From an uncultured Ruminococcus sp. (GTDB lineage Bacteria > Bacillota_A > Clostridia > Oscillospirales > Ruminococcaceae): a DNA stretch of 15,521 nt. This document shows, piece after piece, positions 6,702 through 12,635 of this stretch. The DNA is taken from the NCBI GenBank assembly GCA_946629405.1, contig CAMOXW010000058.1, positions 1-15,521 on the forward strand, given 5' to 3'. The notes beneath the pieces were generated by a model. It was not told the DNA's origin and did no database searches. It saw nothing but the letters and a program-made list of their open reading frames with translations. Both the position numbers and the translations under genes were made by a program. The first letter of the stretch is position 1, and every line of letters begins with the position of its first letter.

Positions 6702-8273
6702 CTATTTGTGAAGATTATTGTAGATATTGGTGCGGTTTACGCCGACAGCCGAATAGGAGCACATCGAGAACAGCATATCCGTAGCGCCGACCTGTTTTGC
6801 GAAGTCCGCGGCGTTGAGGCCGAAATAGCGTATATCGCAGAGGTAGATATTCTCGAATGAGCCTGTAAGGAAGGGCAGGAGCGCATTGCCGTAGCTGTCC
6901 TTGAAAATAACGAGTGTTCTGCCGTTCTTGCAGTTTGTCTGAACGTGTGCGATCCTGTCGTCCATGCCGAAGACCATATAATATCCCGAGGTGCCGAACC
7001 AGGATGGGTCGAGGATTAGCGGGACTGACTTGGGGTTTCTGAACGAGGTGTCATACTGAGTGACAGTGACATCCTGCTTGGGGATATAGTAGACGAAATC
7101 CTCCGGATTATTCAGGAGCTTTGAGCTCTGGGTGAAGCTGTAGAGAGTGCCGACATAGCCCTCGAGGGTGACCTTGTCGAACTGCGAGATATCGGTGAAC
7201 GGAACACCTGCGGTGCGAGCGAATTCCTCCGCCGCGTAGTAAGCGCCGAGCGGCTGCCAGTGGTGGTCAGTGCGGGAGTAGATCGGCTCATCCTTATGCT
7301 TTTCGAGGTTGGAATAGGCATCGACCGCCATAACGCCCTTGTATTCGGCAGCCATAGAGTCGAAGTCAGCCTTTTCGCTTGCGGCGAGGTCCTTGTACTT
7401 ATCGGGCAGGTAGAACGAGCAGGCGGTAGGGAGGGGCATAGACCAGATATTGACATCGGGTAGCGCCTCCTTGTACTCATTGAGGTATGAGGCGTATTGT
7501 TTCTCGCAGCCCCAGCCGCCTCCGTAGAGGGTGATACCGCGCTTGTTGACGATGAGGATATTGTTAGTGAGCTCTCCGTCCGCGGCGGCAGGGTTGTCTG
7601 CTGGGGGAGTGATCGTAGTTGCAGGCACGGTAGTTTCGGCAGGGGGAGCGGCCGTAGTGATTTCGGTGGTGACAGCGGGTGTATCGCTGGTATTTACGGA
7701 GCTTTGCAGGTCAGTCGTGGTGATGACGGTAGTAGTGACGGCTGCTGTGACCGTGGGAGAAGTTATAGCGGGACTGCTGTGTTCATAGGCACTTCCATAG
7801 AGTTCGACCTCGTCATCACCGCCGTAGGGTCTGCCTTTGAGGGGGATGAGCTTGTCAGAGATGAATCGTTTTATCTGCGACCTGTTGTGGACGGTATCGT
7901 CGAAATAATCAGCAACGGCGGCGGTATAGTCGCCGCTGAGGTAGCTGCTGAGTGAAAAGTCGGGAAACTTTGTGAGGTAGCGATTTTCATCCTCGGCGAC
8001 TTTTTCGTGTTTGAGGCAGGTCATATAAAAAGTGCCGAAGGCGAGTATCCCGCCTATCAGGACGACATTTGCCGCAGCTATCGCGTGGGTGAGGCTGCAG
8101 CGGCGTTTTTCGGCGGTTTCTTTTACGGCGGAAGTGACCGGGACATCTATCTTAGTGCGGCTGCGGTCTGTGGCTTTGACAGCGATAACAGCGCGGCGGC
8201 GGGAATTATTCCTGCGTTTTTTCTTCTTTCTTTTAGGTTTGCCGTATCTTTGGGCGGCAGCATAGTAACTCAT
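6702..8273 (-). CDS. DHHW-family (AlgX/AlgJ/DltD-like) membrane-anchored SGNH protein
   Basis: This 523-residue protein starts with a very basic cytosolic tail (KPKRKKKKRRNNSRRR, 12-27), then one membrane helix at about 64-86. An external segment (ENRYLTKFPDFS..., 96-160) is typical of DHHW proteins. A Thr/Pro/Ala-rich linker follows (about 164-232) and then the catalytic region. The motif DHHW is at 336-339; by analogy with AlgX, D336 and H338 would be triad members and S460 in FKDSYGN the nucleophile. The tail DIRYF...VGATDMLFSMCSYSAVG matches the family end. In alginate and related systems such proteins work next to an MBOAT protein to move the acyl group onto the polysaccharide. The gene lies 12 nt after the MBOAT stop, with an AGAGGTT ribosome binding site. 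The Thr-rich linker inside the domain is longer than expected. Polymer substrate unknown. Confidence 0.85.
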   Translation of the reverse strand: MSYYAAAQRYGKPKRKKKKRRNNSRRRAVIAVKATDRSRTKIDVPVTSAVKETAEKRRCSLTHAIAAANVVLIGGILAFGTFYMTCLKHEKVAEDENRYLTKFPDFSLSSYLSGDYTAAVADYFDDTVHNRSQIKRFISDKLIPLKGRPYGGDDEVELYGSAYEHSSPAITSPTVTAAVTTTVITTTDLQSSVNTSDTPAVTTEITTAAPPAETTVPATTITPPADNPAAADGELTNNILIVNKRGITLYGGGWGCEKQYASYLNEYKEALPDVNIWSMPLPTACSFYLPDKYKDLAASEKADFDSMAAEYKGVMAVDAYSNLEKHKDEPIYSRTDHHWQPLGAYYAAEEFARTAGVPFTDISQFDKVTLEGYVGTLYSFTQSSKLLNNPEDFVYYIPKQDVTVTQYDTSFRNPKSVPLILDPSWFGTSGYYMVFGMDDRIAHVQTNCKNGRTLVIFKDSYGNALLPFLTGSFENIYLCDIRYFGLNAADFAKQVGATDMLFSMCSYSAVGVNRTNIYNNLHK

Positions 8274-8285
8274 TTTTAACCTCTG

Positions 8286-9686
8286 TCAGAATCTGAAATA
8301 AAGGAATGGATTTGTAGTCGCATCGACGAGCATGATGCTTGATACGAGGAGGAGTGCGGCTGATGAAAGAGCGGCAGCGGAGCTCAGAGCGCTCCTTGCG
8401 GCGAAGCTTTTTTCGGAGAGTTTTTTTGCGGTGTCGATAATTGGGAAGGTGCATATAACAGCCGCGATGAGGAGGAACATATTGTTTGTGAGGGATATCC
8501 TGTCCTGCAGGCCGATGAAGCCGGTCGTACCGATGCCGGCGATAGTGCGGAAGAATCTGCCGAGCCTGCCGAGGTCCTCGAAGTAGAATATCCCGAAGCC
8601 GATGATGATGACGAGCTTGCTGTAGATATGTCTTATGACGGCGGGGATCATTTTCATGCGTTTCTTGCCGATCTGCATTTCGATGAAGATGAACAGGCCG
8701 TAGTAAAGTCCCCAGAGGATGAAATTCCAGCTTGCGCCGTGCCAGATGCCGGTGCAGAGCCAGACGAGGAACAGGCCGCCGTACTTTCTGCGCTTGCCGA
8801 AAATGGGGATATAGAGGACGTAATCGCGAAAGAAGGTGCTGAGGGAGATATGCCAGCGCTGCCAGAATTCGGTGATATCCCTGCATACGAAGGGGTGGCG
8901 GAAGTTCTCATCGAAGTGGAAGCCGAAGATCCTTCCGAGGCCGATAGCGATATCGGAATAGCCTGAAAAGTCAAAGTAGATCTGCAAAGCGTAGGCAATG
9001 ACGCCGTACCATGCTCCGAACACGGTAGCGGTAGAGATGCTGCCGAGGGTGCTGTCAACGATGAGGCTGAGCTGATTAGCGAGGAGGACTTTTTTACCGA
9101 GCCCGAGAGCCATGCGGTCGAAGCCGTAGGCGACGTCGGCAGCGGAGACCTTACGTTCGGTTATTTCCTTTTCGATAGTGCTGTAGCGGACGATAGGGCC
9201 GGCGACGAGCTGCGGGAAAAGCGCGAGGTAGAGCAGATAATTCCTGAAGCTTTTCTGGGCATCGACCTTTTCCCAGTGGCAGTCGATGATATAGGAGATA
9301 GTCTGGAAGGTATAGAAACTGATGCCGATAGGGAGCCTCACGTCCGGGACTGGGAGCGAGCATGAAAAAAGGGCGTTGACATTCTCCACGATAAAGCCGC
9401 TGTACTTGAATACTCCGAGCATGAGCAGGTCGAAAACGACAGCGAAGGCAGCAGCGGCGGTATCTCCGGGCTTTCCGCGGTACTTGTCAATAAGGAGACC
9501 GGCGGCATAGTTTACGAAGGCGCTCAGCAGCATGAGCAGGACGAAGGCCGGCTCACCCCATGCGTAGAATATCAGTGAGAAGATGATCAACACCGTATTT
9601 TTATGTTTAGTACCCCTTGCGGCGGCGTAGGTCAGGAGACAAACGGGCAGAAAGAGGTATATGAAGAATAGTCTTGAGAAGATCAT
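8286..9686 (-). CDS. MBOAT-family membrane O-acyltransferase (AlgI/DltB type)
   Basis: The protein has 466 residues and is mostly membrane helices. Conserved MBOAT features are RLPIGISFYTFQTISYIID (118-136), FPQLVAGPI (157-165), FDFSGYSDIAIGLGRIFGF (238-256), the RDITEFWQRWHISLSTFFRDY block (269-289, including W278-H279) and GIWHGASWNF (313-322) with the expected catalytic H316. These proteins move an acyl group from a cytosolic carrier to an acceptor on the outer face. The frame is open to an ATG at 9752, but I choose the ATG at 9686. It gives the usual MIFSRLFFIYLFLP start and follows AAGGCGGT at a workable distance, whereas the extra 22 residues are polar and basic. It is the first gene of the operon. 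Neighbouring FkbH and ACP suggest an unusual donor, a carrier-bound glyceryl-like group. Confidence 0.92.
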   Translation of the reverse strand: MIFSRLFFIYLFLPVCLLTYAAARGTKHKNTVLIIFSLIFYAWGEPAFVLLMLLSAFVNYAAGLLIDKYRGKPGDTAAAAFAVVFDLLMLGVFKYSGFIVENVNALFSCSLPVPDVRLPIGISFYTFQTISYIIDCHWEKVDAQKSFRNYLLYLALFPQLVAGPIVRYSTIEKEITERKVSAADVAYGFDRMALGLGKKVLLANQLSLIVDSTLGSISTATVFGAWYGVIAYALQIYFDFSGYSDIAIGLGRIFGFHFDENFRHPFVCRDITEFWQRWHISLSTFFRDYVLYIPIFGKRRKYGGLFLVWLCTGIWHGASWNFILWGLYYGLFIFIEMQIGKKRMKMIPAVIRHIYSKLVIIIGFGIFYFEDLGRLGRFFRTIAGIGTTGFIGLQDRISLTNNMFLLIAAVICTFPIIDTAKKLSEKSFAARSALSSAAALSSAALLLVSSIMLVDATTNPFLYFRF

Positions 9687-9905
9687 TTTGCTGTTACCGC
9701 CTTGAAAGTTCTTTTGTTTAGTAATATATATCTTTATCTGTATCTGCCGCAAAAAAAGCGAGGCGGCTGAATTGATCGACTATTGTGAAAATGCACAAAT
9801 TTTTTCTGTATATCATGACATTTTTACAGCAAGCCATAGTTTTAACAATTAAAAAAGCACTTATTGAGCGATTAATAGTAAAAACTATATAACATTGCAA
9901 TATTT

Positions 9906-9934
9906 ATTATACACCAATATCCGACGGAATGCAA
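9906..9934 (-). promoter_or_regulatory. Sigma-A promoter for the acylation operon
   Basis: TTGCAT (9929-9934), a 17-nt spacer and a perfect TATAAT (9906-9911) point toward the MBOAT gene. The -35 element is weak (it keeps TTG only), which suggests help from an upstream element or an activator. The predicted start near 9899 gives a leader of about 210 nt before the MBOAT ATG. Confidence 0.6.
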
Positions 9935-9949
9935 TAGCAAAAAACAAGG

Positions 9950-9969
9950 TTTTGCAAAATTTGCAAAAA
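9950..9969. promoter_or_regulatory. Tandem palindromic A/T motif upstream of the acylation promoter
   Basis: TTTTGCAAAA is a perfect 10-bp palindrome and is followed directly by the near-copy TTTGCAAAAA. The block lies 15 to 35 bases upstream of the -35 hexamer (about -50 to -70). It could be an UP element for RNA polymerase alpha or a repressor/activator site. The repeat is seen directly; the role is inferred. Confidence 0.4.
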
Positions 9970-10089
9970 TCGTACCAACAGACAAAAACCCCGGACATTT
10001 CGCTGAGGTTTTCGACGTTTGTAATAGTTTTCTTTTTAACATTGGATATCAACGTGGAAATGTGGAAAATGGCAGGTGCCGGGACGCAG

Positions 10090-10115
10090 AAAACGGGACA
10101 CCATACGGCGCCCCG
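10090..10115 (-). terminator. Rho-independent terminator of the NfeD-SPFH unit
   Basis: On the minus strand CGGGGCGCC pairs with GGTGTCCCG (nine pairs, two of them G-U) around a GTAT loop and is followed by TTTT. It lies 21 bases after the SPFH stop codon. The T-run is short, so termination may be partial. The plus-strand reading of the same hairpin has no T-run. Confidence 0.75.
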
Positions 10116-10136
10116 CTGTAATTGATATAAGCCTGT

Positions 10137-11114
10137 TCAGGCATCTGCGCTGTCCTTGTCAACAACAGATTTAAGCCCTGCTGCAAGACCTGCAAGCCCC
10201 TGTATTTCGCTGGGGATGATGATCTTTGTAGCCTTTCCGTCGGCAGCCTTCGAGAAGGCCTCGAGGGATTTGAGCTGGATAACTCTCTCGTTAGGATTGG
10301 ACTGATTGAGTTTCACGATACTGTCAGCGAGAGCCTGCTGAACCATTTCGATAGCCTTAGCCTCACCGGTAGCCTCGAGTATTTTCTGTTCCTTTACGGC
10401 GTCAGCGCGGAGTATCATAGCCTGCTTCTGAGCCTCAGCTTCGAGTATCTGGGATTCCTTCTTTGCCTGAGCGCGGAGTATCTGGGACTCCTTTTCGCCC
10501 TCTGCAACGAGGATCTGGGACTTCTTGTCACCCTCAGCCTGGAGAATCTTCTCACGGCGCTCACGTTCAGCCTTCATCTGCTTTTCCATGGCGTCCTGGA
10601 TCTCACGCGGGGGGAGGATATTCTTGAGCTCAACGCGGTTTACCTTGATGCCCCAGCGGTCGGTAGCCTGGTCGAGGATAGATGTTATCTTGGTATTGAT
10701 GACGTCACGCGAGGTGAGGGTAGTATCGAGTTCCATTTCACCGATGATGTTACGGAGAGTGGTGGCGGAGAGGTTCTCGATAGCGACGAGAGGTCTTTCA
10801 ACGCCGTAGATGTACTGCTTGGCGTCAGTGACCTGGAAGAACACGACAGTATCTATCTGCATGGTAACGTTATCCTTCGTGATAACGGGCTGCGGCTTGA
10901 AGTCAACGCCCTTTTCCTTGAGGGAGACCTTGCCTGCGATGCGGTCAACGAAGGGAACGAGAACGTGAACACCGGTCTGCCACTCAGCGTGGAATGAGCC
11001 GAGGCGCTCAACAACGAAAACGTGTGCCTGAGGAACTACTCTGAAGCTCCTGATGATGATGAACAGCAGAAAAACGATTACTGCCAAAACAATGATTACA
11101 AGGAAATTTCCCAT
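10137..11114 (-). CDS. SPFH/band-7 (stomatin/QmcA-like) membrane microdomain protein
   Basis: The 325-residue protein has one N-terminal membrane helix (about 4-22) and no enzymatic motif. The SPFH domain spans roughly 25-180 and shows the stomatin/paraslipin signatures RVVPQAHVFVVERLG, HVLVPFVDRI, TKDNVTMQIDTVVFFQV and LRNIIGEMELD. Residues 190-255 are six exact-length 11-residue repeats starting IL (ILQAEGDKKSQ, ILVAEGEKESQ, ILRAQAKKESQ and so on), predicting a hendecad coiled coil. A C-terminal segment (about 295-320) with KIIIPSEIQGLAGLAAGL is typical of the family oligomerisation end. Members form large membrane rings or cages and are thought to organise microdomains and protect membrane proteins from proteolysis. 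The gene follows an NfeD-family gene by 52 bases, the usual partner arrangement, and has a GGAGGT ribosome binding site 8 nt before its ATG. The family call is very sure; the client is unknown. Confidence 0.95.
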   Translation of the reverse strand: MGNFLVIIVLAVIVFLLFIIIRSFRVVPQAHVFVVERLGSFHAEWQTGVHVLVPFVDRIAGKVSLKEKGVDFKPQPVITKDNVTMQIDTVVFFQVTDAKQYIYGVERPLVAIENLSATTLRNIIGEMELDTTLTSRDVINTKITSILDQATDRWGIKVNRVELKNILPPREIQDAMEKQMKAERERREKILQAEGDKKSQILVAEGEKESQILRAQAKKESQILEAEAQKQAMILRADAVKEQKILEATGEAKAIEMVQQALADSIVKLNQSNPNERVIQLKSLEAFSKAADGKATKIIIPSEIQGLAGLAAGLKSVVDKDSADA

Positions 11115-11166
11115 AATTATAGACCTCCGGAAGATTTAGATGATGAAATTTTTTGGAAAATGCGAA

Positions 11167-11610
11167 TTATGATTTAAGCTCAACTGTCAGCTTGGCGCCC
11201 TGCACCTTTTTGACGGTGACGACGCTGCCTTTTGGGATAAGCGTGTCTTTTTCAGCCGGAACAGCACTCCAATCGACCCCTTTTAAAGTGACTCGTCCGG
11301 AACCGGCATCCTCGTTGATATCCTCGATGACAACGGCAGTTTCGCCGATATCGAGGTCAGCATTGGTGGAGACGATCTTTTTTGATCTCCGCCATTTGCT
11401 CAGGAACGGGAATGTCAGGGCGAGGAAGATGCCTGAGGTCAGGGTGAAGATAGCGAACTGTGCAATGAAACCGACGTCGAAGAAGAACGCGCTGAGCAGA
11501 GCAAAAAGCGCTCCGACGGCGAACCAGATCGAGACAAGCTGCACAGAAGTGACTTCAGCGATAACGAACAAGGCAAAAACAACTGCCCAGATGAGAAGCT
11601 CAGTTTCCAT
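11167..11610 (-). CDS. NfeD-family membrane protein, partner of the SPFH protein
   Basis: This is a short NfeD (YbbK/NfeD1b-like) protein of 147 residues without the ClpP-type protease domain seen in long NfeD forms. Membrane segments are at about 5-25, 28-44 and 46-69. They are followed by a basic SKWRRSKK turn and a soluble C-terminal OB-fold domain (about 80-146: IGETAVVIEDINEDAGSGRVTLKG...WSAV...IPKGSVVTVKKVQGAKLTV). This fold and the WSAV and KGS..V..V.G..L.V pattern are the family hallmarks. It is expected to sit in the membrane with the SPFH ring and shape or stabilise it. The gene starts at an ATG preceded by a GGGGG-containing site, has its own strong promoter at 11656-11684 and is first in a two-gene unit. 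It is divergent from the tepA gene. Confidence 0.9.
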   Translation of the reverse strand: METELLIWAVVFALFVIAEVTSVQLVSIWFAVGALFALLSAFFFDVGFIAQFAIFTLTSGIFLALTFPFLSKWRRSKKIVSTNADLDIGETAVVIEDINEDAGSGRVTLKGVDWSAVPAEKDTLIPKGSVVTVKKVQGAKLTVELKS

Positions 11611-11655
11611 GACGCGACCCCCTTTCTCAGAAATTGTAGTAATCCCTACGAGACT

Positions 11656-11684
11656 ATTCTACCATAGTCTGTGACGAATTTCAA
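11656..11684 (-). promoter_or_regulatory. Sigma-A promoter for the NfeD-SPFH unit
   Basis: TTGAAA (11679-11684), a 17-nt spacer and TAGAAT (11656-11661) with an upstream TGG make an extended -10 promoter reading toward the NfeD gene. The leader would be about 40 nt. Confidence 0.7.
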
Positions 11685-11718
11685 GGGTTTTTGGAAAATT
11701 TCATCAAACGAACACAAA

Positions 11719-11730
11719 ACAAGTTCTTGT
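11719..11730. promoter_or_regulatory. Small inverted repeat between divergent promoters
   Basis: ACAAG and CTTGT flank a TT, and a wider CACAA/TTGTG pair (11713-11717, 11727-11731) encloses part of it. The element lies upstream of both the NfeD and tepA promoters and could be a regulator site. In a short AT-rich gap such repeats also arise by chance. Confidence 0.25.
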
Positions 11731-11820
11731 GAACCTCTACGGGATTTAGGCGAACGTTTACGGAGTTTGTGCAGCCTTGCTATGACTTCAAAAATCCAAC
11801 TAAAATGTGCGGCACGGGGG

Positions 11821-11849
11821 TTGACTTTGACAGCAAAATGGCGTATAAT
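11821..11849 (+). promoter_or_regulatory. Sigma-A promoter for tepA-spoIIIE
   Basis: TTGACT (11821-11826), a 17-nt spacer and a perfect TATAAT (11844-11849) read toward tepA. Eleven of twelve hexamer bases match consensus. Transcription should start near 11856, about 50 nt before the tepA ATG. Confidence 0.8.
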
Positions 11850-11861
11850 TACTATGTATAT

Positions 11862-11899
11862 GCTCCCGGATAACGCACATACTATCACCAGAAGGGAGC
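11862..11899 (+). promoter_or_regulatory. Leader stem masking the tepA Shine-Dalgarno
   Basis: GCTCCC (11862-11867), within the first dozen bases of the predicted transcript, is perfectly complementary to GGGAGC (11894-11899), which contains the tepA ribosome binding site. The loop would be 26 nt. Pairing would hide the Shine-Dalgarno. Complementarity is seen; regulation is inferred. Confidence 0.35.
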
Positions 11900-11906
11900 G
11901 CTTACT

Positions 11907-12617
11907 ATGGCTGAATTCGCTGAACATGACATCTCTCCGGCAGAGGACAGGCTGAGTGAGGCTGAACTTGCCGAAAAACTCGGACAGTCCGTTTCACAGA
12001 ACAGCAGACACCTGATACACTGCCTCTCGGTTATCGGTCAGATCGAGGGTCACTATGTCCTCTCCGAACAGAACAAGACCACAAGATATGAACATATCAT
12101 CCCCGCTCTCGTCGCTATCGAACAGGACAGGAGCGTCGAGGGACTTCTCATTATCCTCAATACCGTCGGCGGCGATGTTGAGGCCGGGCTCGCTATCGCT
12201 GAGCTTATCTCGGGTATGAAAACCCCCACGGTCTCCCTTGTAGTCGGCGGCGGCCACTCTATCGGTGTACCGCTTGCTGTCAGTGCTAAGCACTCGTTCA
12301 TCGTCCCGACGGCTTCTATGACCATCCACCCCGTCCGGATGAACGGCACCGTTCTCGGTGTTCCTCAGACACTTTCGTACTTCGACAAAATGCAGGACAG
12401 GATAATCAGCTTCGTCCTAAGAAACAGCAATATCCCGGAGGACGTTTTCAGACGCCTTCTTACTAATACTCAGGAACTCGTCATGGACGTTGGCAGTGTT
12501 ATCGAGGGCAGGGAAGCCGTTGAGCTCGGTCTTATCGATTCCCTCGGAAGCCTCGGCGACGCTCTTGACCGCCTTTACGACATGATCGAGCACTCAGATA
12601 AAAGATATCAGCAGTAG
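11907..12617 (+). CDS. tepA: ClpP-like serine protease, TepA (YmfB) type
   Basis: The 236-residue product has the ClpP/crotonase fold. The substrate-binding glycine stretch is LNTVGGDVEAGLAIAELI (84-101). The nucleophile is S118 in VGGGHSIGVPLA and the histidine is H141 in MTIHPVRM, 23 residues later, close to the ClpP spacing. The C-terminal signature is IEGREAVELGLIDSLG (199-214). The third triad position is less clear: the ClpP aspartate site aligns with Gly196, and D194 two residues earlier may serve instead. In Bacillus subtilis this family (TepA, YmfB) lies just upstream of spoIIIE and has been linked to degradation of signal peptides and pre-protein translocation. The same neighbourhood here, 18 bases from a SpoIIIE gene, supports the assignment. 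The ATG follows GAAGGGAG with 8 nt spacing. There is no signal peptide or membrane helix, so it is a cytosolic or membrane-associated enzyme. The exact substrate is not established by sequence. Confidence 0.85.
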   Translation: MAEFAEHDISPAEDRLSEAELAEKLGQSVSQNSRHLIHCLSVIGQIEGHYVLSEQNKTTRYEHIIPALVAIEQDRSVEGLLIILNTVGGDVEAGLAIAELISGMKTPTVSLVVGGGHSIGVPLAVSAKHSFIVPTASMTIHPVRMNGTVLGVPQTLSYFDKMQDRIISFVLRNSNIPEDVFRRLLTNTQELVMDVGSVIEGREAVELGLIDSLGSLGDALDRLYDMIEHSDKRYQQ

Positions 12618-12635
12618 AACAACCCGGAGGATCAT

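Larger units (their letters stand above)
9687..10136. other. Gene-free AT-rich intergenic region
   Basis: This 450-base gap separates the SPFH gene stop from the MBOAT start, both on the minus strand. It holds the terminator of the NfeD-SPFH unit (10090-10115), an A/T palindromic repeat (9950-9969), the MBOAT promoter (9906-9934) and an mRNA leader of about 210 nt. The leader is strongly AT-rich and contains one small stem-loop, GCCGC (9763-9767) with GCGGC (9746-9750), whose loop contains seven T. I recognise no known riboswitch class in the leader. Short frames in the gap lack a ribosome binding site and a recognisable product. Confidence 0.6.

Noticed and set aside
9687..9752. 22-residue N-terminal extension of the MBOAT protein
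   Set aside because: The extension is polar and basic, lacks a good ribosome binding site, and the ATG at 9686 follows AAGGCGGT and gives the family-typical hydrophobic start.
9895..10125. Small 76-codon plus-strand frame in the intergenic gap
   Set aside because: No ribosome binding site, no recognisable product, and it runs through the minus-strand promoter and terminator.
11721..11734. LexA (SOS) box in the NfeD-tepA gap
   Set aside because: The arrangement is GTTC-N4-GAAC, the reverse of the Gram-positive GAAC-N4-GTTC box, so it does not fit.
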